Part shown: positions 49,892 to 60,133 of the stretch, piece by piece | How the letters are laid out: every line of letters begins with the position of its first letter | How positions within the stretch are numbered: position 1 is the stretch's first letter | Assembly: GCF_964355755.1 (NCBI RefSeq) | Contig: NC_092670.1 | Location: forward strand, 13,517,201 to 13,581,200 | DNA from: Antedon mediterranea | Taxonomy: Eukaryota > Echinodermata > Crinoidea > Comatulida > Antedonidae | Reading direction: 5' to 3' | DNA length: 64,000 nucleotides | Made by a program: the position numbers and the translations under genes | Notes under the pieces: generated by a model | Told to the model about the DNA's origin: nothing | What the model saw: only the letters and a program-made list of their open reading frames with translations | The model's database searches: none

Positions 49892-51416
49892 TTCTTCTTC
49901 TTTCTTTCTGTATGATTTTTGTGTAACGCTTTTCTCTAAAACTCGCAAACATAACATTTTGTTAACTATGTTAACATTTTGACATTTATGTAACGTCGTC
50001 AAGCGAAGCTTTTCATGATGTTTACAATTGCGCAACGTGACGTACGCGCGATTTAACGATTTTATCGTATTTAACATATGTCGAAAACCAAATAACATTT
50101 TAAAGTGAAACTTTTCAAAAGTTTAATTTATATCATGCGCTAAATTTCTGTTGAAAAAAAATTGCGTGTTTTACACAAAGTTACGCGCGCACGCACATTT
50201 AAAATTTCAAAATGCGCAAAATTAATTTATAATCAACTTTCTACGCGTTTCATGTCGTTTTAAGCATGTCAAAAATTCCCACGCGTGCGCACATTTCTAC
50301 GTGTGCGATGCGCACGTAGCATTGAAAACGTATTTTTTTCGCGTGATTTATGTTTTTCCAGCCTTTTCTAGTAATTTTACCAAATTTTAAACAATTTCGA
50401 CTTAAAGATACGTCATACGAGCACGTCGAATTGGACAATTTGCGCGCGTTTTTTATAAAAAGGTTAAAAAATTCGTTTAAAATATGCCTTTTTTTAAACA
50501 GTCGTAATTTCTAAACTAGACGGTCAAATTTTTGTGGATGACATATTCTGGAAGTAGATGAGTTGTAGATATCGGATCAGGTATTAATATGGCTAACCGG
50601 ACATTGTGACGTCATCGTATGGCCACGCGAATATAAAATTTAGTATTTTTATATCTTTCGTCATAGCTCATCACATTGAATAGAGCGCATCTCCACTTAT
50701 CCGTTTTCCATTTTCACCCCGATTTTGATATTGTCTAGGTCAATCAACTATCTTTCGCATGAGTTAAAAATATTTTAATTTTTTTGACGTCATCATGCCT
50801 AAAAATTTAAATCACGTGTGGCATCAATTTCATCTTTACAGTAAATTTTAATCTGTTATAGCTCGTAAGAATAAAATGTGATAATCACGATTAAAACTTT
50901 TTCTGAAAGCTATTGGATTGTAGATATGAAATTATGTAAAAATGTTGCCAATCGGATGTTGTGACGTCATCATATGGCCAGTTAAATAAAAAAGGTCGTA
51001 TTTTCATCTTTTTCGTCATAATTCATTACATTTAAAAGAGCGCGCATCAATATTTAACGTATTCAAATTTCTTCTACACGCTAATACGTTGTTGCTGAGA
51101 TAATTTGCTTTCGGAACTGCTAACTTCGCTTTTCATTTTAAAACCATCAACATGTTAAAAATTGCAATAAATAGTGGGTCCCGTAATTTCACCTATTCTA
51201 CACTGTATGTGATATGGATACAGATTATACTGTGTATACTATATATGAATTTAAATAATAAAATTCAGCAATAACAACAGATCATATTCTTCAGTTCAGG
51301 TCATAATGCCAACGTGAACACTTCCTTTTGTCCTCAACCTATCCCCTTAATGTTAATGTTGCACCACTTGCGCGGCGGATAACCAAACTCGTCAAAGTGA
51401 CGAGTTTCATGTCTAG
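49892..51416 (+). mobile_element. array copy 12
   Basis: 5'-truncated: CTAG|TTCTTCTTCTTTC. Body variants match copy 2. Its 3' end reads GAGTTTCATGTCTAG, a substitution just after the hairpin. Confidence 0.85.
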
Positions 51417-51608
51417 TGCTTATTCAAACCGGACGTAGACTTAGAGTACCGCTTAGAATACGAACCTCAAAATACCGATTATCATTCGTCCCACAATGCA
51501 TTTTCGAGTATAATGACACAAGATAATAATTATAATCAATCTTACACAGAATTTATAACATTTAATTTTTTAACACAAATTTGTTTACTTTACATACTGA
51601 GTATTTTT
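51417..51608. other. non-array spacer inside the array
   Basis: About 190 bp unrelated to the unit (starts TGCTTATTCAAACCGGACG, ends ACTGAGTATTTTT), the only foreign sequence between copies. Copy 13 begins directly after it with GGTTATCC. Confidence 0.85.
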
Positions 51609-53169
51609 GGTTATCCGCAACGAAGTTGCAGGATAACCTCTTGTGATTGTACGAAATCAACCTGTATGATTTTTGTGTAACGCTTTTCTCTAAAACTCGC
51701 AAACATAACATTTCGGTAACTATCTTAACATATTGACATTTACGTAACGTCGTCAAGCGAAGCTTTTCATGACTTTTACAATTGCGCAACGTGACTTACG
51801 CGCGATTTAACGATTTTGTCGTATTTAACATAGCTCGACAACCAAATAACATTTCAACTTGAAACTTTGCAAAAGTTTAATTTATATCATGCGCTAACTT
51901 TCTGTTGAAAAAAAATTGCGTGTTTTACACAAAGTTACGCGCGCACGCGCATTTAAAATTTCAAAATGCGCAAAATTAATTTATAATCAACTTTCTACGC
52001 GTTTCATGTCAATTTAAGCATGTCAAAAATTCCCACGCGTGCGCACATTTTTACGTGTGCGGTGCGCACCTAGTATTGAAAACGTACTTTTTTCACGTGA
52101 TTTATATTTTTCCAGCCTTTTCTAGTAATTTTACCAAATTTTTAACAATTTCGACTTAAAGATACGTCATACGAGCACGTCGAATTGGACAATTTGCGCG
52201 CGTTTTTTATGAAAAGGTTAAAAAATTCGTTTAAAATATGCCTTTTTTTAAACAGTCGTAATTTCTAAACTAGACGGTCAACTTTTTGTGGATGGCATAT
52301 TCTGGAAGTAGATGAGTTATAGATATCAGATCAGGTATTAATATGGCTAACCGGACATTGTGACGTCATCGTATGGCCACGCGAAAATAAAATTTAGGAT
52401 TTTTGTATCTTTCGTCATAGCTCATCACATTGAATAGAGCGCATCTCCACTTATCCGTTTTCCATTTTCACCCCGATTTTGATTTTGTCTAGGTCAATCA
52501 AGTATCTTTCGCATGAGTTAAAAATATTTTAATTTTTTTGACGTCATCATGCCTAAAAATTTTAATCACGTGTGGCATCAATTTCATCTTTACAGTAAAT
52601 TTTAATCTGTTATAGCTCGTAAGAATAAAACTTGATAATCACGATTAAAACTTTTTCTGGAAGCTATTGGATTGTAGATACGAAATTATGTAAAAATGGT
52701 GCCAATCGGATGTTGTGACGTCATCATATGGCCAGTTAAATAAAAAAGGTCGTATTTTCATCTTTTGCGTCATAATTCATTACATTTAAAAGAGCGCGCA
52801 TCAATATTTCACGTATTCAAATTTCTTCTACACGCTAATACGTTGTTGCTGAGATAATTTCCTTTCGGAATTGCTACCTTCCCGTTTCATTTTAAAACCG
52901 TCAACATGTTAAAAATTGCAATAAATAGCGGGTCCCGTAATTTCACCTATTCTACACTGTATGTGATATGGATACAGATTATACTGTGTATACTATGAAT
53001 TTATATATAGATAAAATTCAGCAATAACAACATATCATATTCTTCAGTTCAGGTCATAATGCCAACGTGAACACTTCCTTTTGTCCTCAACCTATCCCCT
53101 TAATGTTAATGTTGCACCACTTGCGCGGCGGATAACCAAACTCGTCAAAGTGACGAGTTACATGTCTAG
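51609..53169 (+). mobile_element. array copy 13
   Basis: Full 5' hairpin fused to the body by the same leader deletion as copy 10, and many shared body variants (GTACTTTTTTCACGTG, AATTTTAATCACG, AATAAAACTTG). Carries a small rearrangement at the AT-rich part near 52993 (ATGAATTTATATATAG). Confidence 0.85.
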
Positions 53170-54713
53170 TCATCTTTTTCTTAATCTTCTTTCTTTCTGT
53201 ATGATTTTTGTGTAACGCTTTTCTCTAAAACTTGCAAACATAACATTTTGTTAACTATGTTAACATTTTGACATTTATGTAACGTCGTCAAGCGAAGCTT
53301 TTCATGATGTTTACAATCGCGCAACGTGACGTACGCGCGATTTAACGATTTTCTCGTATTTAACATATATCGAAAACCAAATAACATTTTAAAGTGAAAC
53401 TTTGCAAAAGTTTAATTTATATCATGCGCTAACTTTCTGTTGAAAAAAAATTGCGTGTTTTACACAAAGTTACGCGCGCACGCACATTTAAAATTTCAAA
53501 ATGCGCAAAATTAATTTATAATCAACTTTCTACGCGTTTCATGTCGTTTTAAGCATGTCAAAAATTCCCACGCGTGCGCACATTTCTACGTGTGCGGTGC
53601 GCACGTAGCATTGAAAACGTATTTTTTTCGCGTGATTTATGTTTTTCCAGCCTTTTCTAGTAATTTTTCCAAATTTTAAACAATTTCGACTTAAAGATAA
53701 GTCATACGAGCACGTCGAATTGGACAATTTGCGCGCGTTTTTTATGAAAAGGTTAAAAAATTCGTTTAAAATATGCCTTTTTTTAAACAGTCGTAATTTC
53801 TAAACTAGACGGTCAAATTTGTGTGGATGACATATTCTGGAAGTAGATGAGTTGTAGATATCAGATCAGGTATTAATATGGCTAACCGGACATTGTGACG
53901 TCATCGTATGGCCACGCGAATATACAATTTAGGATTTTTGTATCTTTTGTCATAGCTCATCACATTGAATAGAGCGCATCTCCACTTATCCGTTTTCCAT
54001 TTTCACCCCGATTTTGATATTGTCTAGTTCAATCAACTATCTTTCGCATGAGTGAAAAATATTTTAATTTTTTTGACGTCATCGTGCCTAAAAATTTAAA
54101 TCACGTGTGGCATCAATTTCATCTTTACAGTAAATTTTAATCTGTTATAGCTCGTAAGAATAAAATGTGATAATCACGATTAAAACTTTTTCTGGAAGCT
54201 ATTGGATTGTAGATATGAAATTATGTAAAAATGTTGCCAATCGGATGTTGTGACGTCATCATATGGCCAGTTAAATAAAAAAAGGTCGTATTTTCATCTT
54301 TTGCGTCATAATTCATTACATTTAAAAGAGCACGCATCAATATTTCACGTATTCAAATTTCTTCTACACGCTAATACGTTGTTGCTGAGATAATTTCCTT
54401 TCGGAATTGCTACCTTCGCGTTTCATTTTAAAACCGTCAACATGTTAAAAATTGCAATAAATAGCGGGTCCCGTAATTTCACCTATTCTATGTATGTCAC
54501 TGTATGTGATATGGATACAGATTATACTGTGTATACTATATATGAATTTAAATAATAAAATTCAGCAATAACAACATATCATATTCTTCAGTTCAGGTCA
54601 TAATGCCAACGTGAACACTTCCTTTTGTCCTCAACCTATCCCCTTAATGTTAATGTTGCACCACTTGCGCGGCGGATAACCAAACTCGTCAAAGTGACGA
54701 GTTACATGTCTAG
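53170..54713 (+). mobile_element. array copy 14
   Basis: 5'-truncated: CTAG|TCATCTTTTTCTTAATC. Shares CGCGCACGCACATTT with copies 2 and 12. Confidence 0.85.
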
Positions 54714-56233
54714 TCTTCTTTCTTTCTGTATGATTTTTGTGTAACGCTTTTCTCTAAAACTTGCAAACATAACATTTTGTTAACTATGTTAACATTTTGA
54801 CATTTATGTAACGTCGTCAAGCGAAGCTTTTCATGATGTTTACAATTGCGCAACGTGACGTACGCGCAATTTAACGATTTTCTCGTATTTAACATATGTC
54901 GAAAACCAAATAACATTTTAAAGTGAAACTTTGCAAAAGTTAAATTTATATCATGCGCTAACTTTCTGTTGAAAAAAAATTGCGTGTTTTACACAAAGTT
55001 ACGCGCGCACGCGCATTTAAAATTTCAAAATGCGCAAAATTAATTTATAATCAACTTTCTACGCTTTTCATGTCGTTTTAAGCATGTCAAAAATTCCCAC
55101 GCGTGCGCACATTTTTACGTGTGCGGTGCGCACGTAGCATTGAAAACGTATTTTTTTCGCGTGATTTATATTTTTCCAGCCTTTTCTAGTAATTTTACCA
55201 AATTTTAAACAATTTCGACTTAAAGATACGTCATACGAGCACGTCGAATTGGACAATTTGCGCGCGTTTTTTATGAAAAGGTTAAAAAATTCGTTTAAAA
55301 TATGCCTTTTTTTAAACAGTCGGAATTTCTAAACTAGACGGTCAAATTTTTGTGGATGACATATTCTGGAAGTAGATGAGTTGTAGATATCGGATCAGGT
55401 ATTAATATGGCGAACCGGACATTGTGACGTCATCGTATGGCCACGCGAATATAAAATTTAGGATTTTTGTATCTTTCGTCATAGCTCATCACATTGAATA
55501 GAGCGCATCTCCACTTATCCGTTTTCCATTTTCACCCCGATTTTGATATTGTCTAGGTCAATCAACTATCTTTCGCATGAGATAAAAATATTTTAATTTT
55601 TTTGACGTCATCATGCCTAAAAATTTATATCACGTGTGGCATCAATTTCATCTTTACAGTAAATTTTAATCTGTTATAGCTCGTAAGAATAAAATGTGAT
55701 AATCACGATTAAAACTTTTTCTGGAAGCTATTGGATTGTAGATACGAAATTATGTAAAAATGTTGCCAATCGGATGTTGTGACGTCATCATATGGCCAGT
55801 TAAATAAAAAAGGTCGTATTTTCATCTTTTGCGTCATAATTCATTACATTTAAAAGAGCGCGCATCAATATTTCACGTATTCAAATTTCTTCTACACGCT
55901 AATACGTTGTTGCTGAGATAATTTCCTTTTGGAATTGCTACCTTCGCGTTTCATTTTAAAACCGTCAACATGTTAAAAATTGCAATAAATAGCGGGTCCG
56001 TAATTTCACCTATTCTACACTGTATGTGATATGGATACAGATTATACTGTGTATACTATATATGAATTTAAATAATAAAATTCAGCAATAACAACATATC
56101 ATATTCTTCAGTTCAGGTCATAATGCCAACGTGAACACTTCCTTTTGTCCTCAACCTATCCCCTTAATGTTAATGTTGCACCACTTGCGCGGCGGATAAC
56201 CAAACTCGTCAAAGTGACGAGTTACATGTCTAG
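54714..56233 (+). mobile_element. array copy 15 (right end)
   Basis: 5'-truncated like copies 3 and 6. The final 3' hairpin is 56203-56223 and the array ends CTAG (56230-56233) followed by TTTAGTTTGG of the flank. Confidence 0.88.
56203..56233 (+). other. 3' terminal hairpin and CTAG end of the last copy
   Basis: Stem AACTCGTCA (56203-56211) pairs with TGACGAGTT (56215-56223), loop AAG, then ACATGTCTAG. Rolling-circle elements use such a hairpin plus short tail as the transposition terminator. Confidence 0.85.
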
Positions 56234-56486
56234 TTTAGTTTGGTTCTTATAATATATAAATACAATCAACTTTATTACTGCGGTTCCATCACCACCACCA
56301 CGTGCCGCCCAATTCCCGTACATACATTTCCATTTCTCCCTAATTTCTTTAATCCACATAAATTAATTGTCCTTTATGGAATCCAGTATTGGTTTTGTTG
56401 TCTCTATTTCTGAATACCCCAATTAGGGGGACACTTCCGTTTTTGTTTAGTGTCCCAAAAAAGTCCCCGTCCGTGGATTCTACTGT

Positions 56487-57804
56487 ATTCGAGAACCATC
56501 TGTGAGCACCCCTAGATGGTACGCGAGCGAAGCGAGCGTGCAAATTTACGTAAGGGCAAAAATCGGTAAATCGCGCGTTATTTCTAGAATGTTTACTCGA
56601 TGGTATGTAAAGTTGGTTCGTACTTTCGGTACTGATTTTAACCACCTGATGTAACCCTGTTTACTAATTAAATTAAGTTAGATAATTAGTTATTGACGAT
56701 TGGAACGAATTTAGGTTCAACGATTTGCCCCAAATAGGGGTGTTTTCCGATCGTGGTATACACTGTCTAATGGATGTCAATTTGAAAAATACCCGCACAC
56801 AATAATACGAGGACACTTCGCATTTTCCTATCTCCTCCTACGATAATTGTTTTTAATAGCTGAAAACCGGTTGAACAGTTCGAGTACAGCATCATAATGT
56901 TGAAGACAGGCCGATTTTCTTTAAAAAATGGTATTTTGATACATGTAATATACGTTTTTACACATGTATTGATTTGTGATGAATGGAACATTCCAAATTA
57001 TTTGATTTAACCATAGAGGTATAGATTTAGATTTATGGGCCCCCTTGGAGAATAAACATAAATAGTATTGCAATGCACTTTTGATCGCAATTTGAATCGC
57101 AAATATCTTACTGTGAGTGTTGGTACTGTTAGATAATAATATAAACAAATATACAAATAAACTTTATTACTGTGAGTGTGGGTAGGCCCTACTGTTAGAT
57201 TATAAACATATAATATACAAATAAATAAACGTTATTACTGACAGTTGCTTCTCAACGTTTGTATTAATTAATAATTTAAAAATATATAAACGTACGTACG
57301 TAGTGGTGTATCGTTACATGTACTTTACTATTTCAATCGACTATGACAGTGAGAGTTTTAACAAAGTATTAAATCGTAAATGTTTTACTGTATTTAGTGG
57401 TATATTATTTATAGGCCTATAAAACATTAAAAACAATATTTCGTTACTGAGTGGATAAGAATATATTTTAAAATGTTTCCTCTTTGTACCTATCTTCTTC
57501 CCCCATCCCTCAACCCTTAATGTTACATACAAAACACAAATTGGGTTTGTTTAAATGAGTCCAAATAAAAAAATTTGACTCATTTTGTTTCTCTCTCGGA
57601 AGTAATTCCCAGGGTGCTAATTTTAGCTGACTACATAAATCATCGTGTATATTTATTCGTTTCTGTAAACGACAATGTATTATAGTCCTGCAGTACGTAC
57701 ATTTGAAATCTCCATTTTTTTCTCGCTGGAAAATACTGTGTATTCGAGAACCATCTGTGGGCACGACCTAGATGGTACGCGAGCGAAGCGAGCGTGCCAT
57801 CTAG
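56487..57804 (+). mobile_element. second Helitron-like repeat family (right flank of the array)
   Basis: Two direct copies of a terminus of about 56 bp (ATTCGAGAACCATCTGTG..., CTAGATGGTACGCGAGCG...) occur at 56487-56541 and 57743-57796. Between them lie the 1-kb repeat shared with 29939-30965 and a stretch of about 200 bp. The right-hand terminus is complete: CTAGATGG (57768-57775) pairs with CCATCTAG (57797-57804). The left one is cut off after GCGTGC. Ending in CTAG followed by T again suggests a rolling-circle element, but no coding sequence supports it. Confidence 0.6.
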
Positions 57805-57823
57805 TGTTACTTAATTTAACAAG

Positions 57824-57930
57824 CTTTTTAGTCGCGTGAAACGCGACTCTATAGAGTCTACTATGCTCTACTATGTCGGTCGGTTGGTCGGTCGGCATCC
57901 GACTGCAGCCATGTATATGGCCTTGTTTTT
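57824..57930 (+). repeat. TCGCG-hairpin dispersed repeat, copy 2
   Basis: TTTTTAGTCGCGTGAAACGC start, an expanded CTCTATAGAGTCTACTATG stretch, (GGTC)n-like tract, GACTGCAGCCATGTATATGG end. It begins 20 bp after the CCATCTAG terminus. Confidence 0.75.
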
Positions 57931-58115
57931 TCTCAAAACACTGATTGTAACAGCCAAAACTTTAGACTGTGATATCTCTGGAAGTAGACATTTTGTTAAG
58001 TTTAAAAAATCTCTAGGGTGCGTAATGTATTGATGACAAATGGTGAATGTTAATTGTTAATGTAGGCCCTACTTAAACAGTATATTTCGGTAGGGGCAGC
58101 CTTCAAGTAATAATT

Positions 58116-58188
58116 AATCGCGTGCAAATGCGACTCTACAGCTCACTGTGTCGAGCATGCGACTGCAGCCATGTATATGGCCTTGTTT
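58116..58188 (+). repeat. TCGCG-hairpin dispersed repeat, copy 3
   Basis: AATCGCGTGCAAATGCGACT start and GACTGCAGCCATGTATATGG end; the (GGTC)n tract is almost absent. Confidence 0.75.
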
Positions 58189-58342
58189 AATACCAATCTA
58201 CTTTATAAGCTGCCTATTTATAATTAATTATTTTATAATAATATGATTAGTTAATTTTATTACTATAATTTTTATTTTTCGTTTGTTTGGTGGATTTTTT
58301 ATTTTTGTACTGGACTCTGTCGACACGCTCTTTTTACTTCTC

Positions 58343-58415
58343 TTTTTAGTCGCGTGCGAACGCGACTCTACAGCTCACCATGTCAGTCGGTTGGTATATT
58401 ATTATGGCCTTGTTT
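58343..58415 (+). repeat. TCGCG-hairpin dispersed repeat, copy 4
   Basis: Contains the best 5' hairpin: AGTCGCGT-GCGA-ACGCGACT, 8-bp perfect stem. The CTGCAGCCATG part is lost, but ATTATGGCCTTGTTTTT remains. Confidence 0.75.
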
Positions 58416-59324
58416 TTGTAAAATGTTTAGAATACGTTTAAAGATAGTTTATTTTAAAGTGATCGTGGTGTTAATTGTTGGTACATCCAGTTTATTTAAT
58501 AAAAATGTCTACAAATTCTAAATGTTATACATTTAATTGAATCAGGTGGACCTTTCCAAACATCAGTTTAGTTTCCAACAAAGTATAACACCTCTATTAT
58601 TACACTGAATGAATAATGGTTATAAGGAAGTAAGACTTGACATATTTTTGCACAAATCATTAAGAATATTTAAAATACAAACAAAAAGTTTACATAGTAC
58701 AAAGGTACGAAGGTAATATATATATATATTATAAAAACACCTTTTTTAATTAACACTTGATTACATCAAACATGCAACTTACCGATCTAGAAAGTGTATT
58801 ACGCCTCCCTCCAAATTTTTTGAATTCTAGTAAAATGCGATAGATATGAATATAGGTAATTCATTTGTATTCGAGAAAGACAAAAGAATAGTAATTGAAA
58901 ACTGTAATTGAAAATATATCGTCCAATTAGCTTTGATACGCTAAATAAGCTTGATTAGCTAAATAAGCTATACCTAATAATTATTTTTGTCGATTGATTA
59001 TTTTGTTGACAAAAGAGATTGAATGTGATAACAAAAACTCCATAGCTTTAAAGTAAATTAAGCAAATATGATATGAATGATACCATATTTGAGCATATCA
59101 CTACCATATTTGAGCATATCACTACCATATTTGGGCACATCACAATTTTTTTGTTAAACTATAGTTTGATAGTGTATATAGAGTTTGGAATAAAAGTATT
59201 ATTCTGGCGAATTTGAGAGTAAGATTTGTAAACGTACGACGAGTGATTGCACTTCAAGCATAATGAACGCTAAAATGTACAGGAGCATGCGAAGACTGTA
59301 GAGTGGAGATAGCTACTTACGCTC
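58416..59324. other. intergenic with a small tandem repeat
   Basis: AT-rich; three 22-bp tandem copies of TACCATATTTGAGCATATCA lie at 59081-59144 (the third reads GGGCACATC). An (AT)n run lies near 58718. No gene seen. Confidence 0.6.
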
Positions 59325-59437
59325 CATTCACTTTTGTTCCGTTTCACGGAACGGAAGACGTTAAATAATGGAAAATCATAATGTTATACAGAATTGAGCG
59401 GCAACGTCTTCTGTTCCGTGAAACGGAAGTGTGAATG
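59325..59437 (+). mobile_element. MITE-like inverted-repeat element
   Basis: The left arm 59325-59362 (CATTCACTTTTGTTCCG..., GGAACGGAAGACGTT) is inverted at 59403-59437 with few mismatches and small gaps; the loop is about 40 bp. TTCCGTTTCACGGAA inside each arm is itself nearly palindromic. Confidence 0.7.
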
Positions 59438-59612
59438 TAGATGAAGTATGTGTGTAAAATCGTCTCCATGTATTATCAGTTGTCACAGATGCAAAGAAAA
59501 TTAGTATTTTTAAGAACAAGACGAAGAATACTCTCATTTTCAGTCACTCATCAGAAATATCATAACAGCACAAGAATTCCACTAAACAAAATGATATTTA
59601 TTTTTATATGCA

Positions 59613-59618
59613 TTTATT
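59613..59618 (-). terminator. candidate polyadenylation signal of Ly6 gene 3
   Basis: Plus-strand TTTATT (AATAAA on the minus strand), about 340 bp after the stop, in the sequence shared with the gene 2 3' flank. Confidence 0.4.
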
Positions 59619-59959
59619 CATAATAATGAAAATTACAATAAAGAATTCTCTTATAAACCCAAATTTATATTAAATATTTGTTTTACCAATACAGAGAAGG
59701 TTTATACGGTCATTTGAATATAGAATTAAGAACTATAAACAGTACGAATGCAATATACTGTACTCTAGGCCTATAGCACAAACATGTACTTAGATTAGAA
59801 AATAATAATATTATATAAATTGTGAAAACGGTTTTTTATGGTGTCCGATTTGGTAAAAGAACGTGAATTGCCATCAGTTGCTATATCTTAGTTAGTTATA
59901 GGAGCAGAAAGTAGATGGGTATTATTTGATTAGAATGTGGAATATAGTCTCGAATTTTT

Positions 59960-60133
59960 TTAGTTAGCTGGAGCTGGTGACTTGTTGGAGAGATCGCCTT
60001 CATATGCGCTAAAGAACAACCAATGGTCACCGATGCTCAACGATGTCAGCATATCATAGATAGAGGAAGCTTTGTTCCTACAACCTCTAAATATCATTGG
60101 TGGAAGGCCATTAGGTCTTGCTTTATAACCTGT
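59960..60133 (-). CDS. Ly6 gene 3, exon 3
   Basis: Acceptor AATTTCTCTTTCAG; stop TAA at 59960-59962. Contains only one Cys (RGC, C6). The C-terminal SNKSPAPAN replaces the CN ending. Confidence 0.82.
   Translation of the reverse strand, partial: TGYKARPNGLPPMIFRGCRNKASSIYDMLTSLSIGDHWLFFSAYEGDLSNKSPAPAN

Larger units (their letters stand above)
32181..56233 (+). repeat. tandem array of 15 Helentron/HINE-like (non-autonomous rolling-circle) elements
   Basis: Fifteen head-to-tail units, mostly 1.52-1.56 kb, highly similar to each other. The 3' end is invariant in nearly every copy: GCGGATAACCAA, then a hairpin (stem AACTCGTCA / TGACGAGTT, loop AAG), then ACATGTCTAG followed by T. The 5' end, when present, is TTGGTTATCCGC, which also starts its own hairpin (13-bp stem with one bulged base), then CTCTTGTGATTGTACGAAATC and a (TCA)n tract. 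The 5' TTGGTTATCCGC and 3' GCGGATAACCAA are exact reverse complements (subterminal inverted repeats). This layout, subTIR-microsatellite-body-subTIR-hairpin-CTAG|T, is that of Helentron-derived HINE/DINE-1 elements. No Rep/helicase is encoded. Small minus-strand ORFs of 62-75 aa recur only because the copies are similar. Confidence 0.85.

Noticed and set aside
32897-55256. Recurring minus-strand ORFs of 62-75 codons (starting MSNSTCSYDV or MLFGFRHML) in most array copies
   Set aside because: They recur because the units are nearly identical. They are short, lack any motif, change length with single substitutions, and are absent from several copies with the same sequence background.
56349-56645. 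98-codon minus ORF reading HARFARVPS
   Set aside because: It is the translation of the CTAGATGG...GCGAGCG hairpin terminus and repeat body, also seen at 57680-57898.
57510-57764. 84-codon minus ORF with CTYC and CFVC pairs (possible zinc-finger exon)
   Set aside because: No complete known spacing, and it lies between a repeat end and an element terminus. Too weak to annotate.
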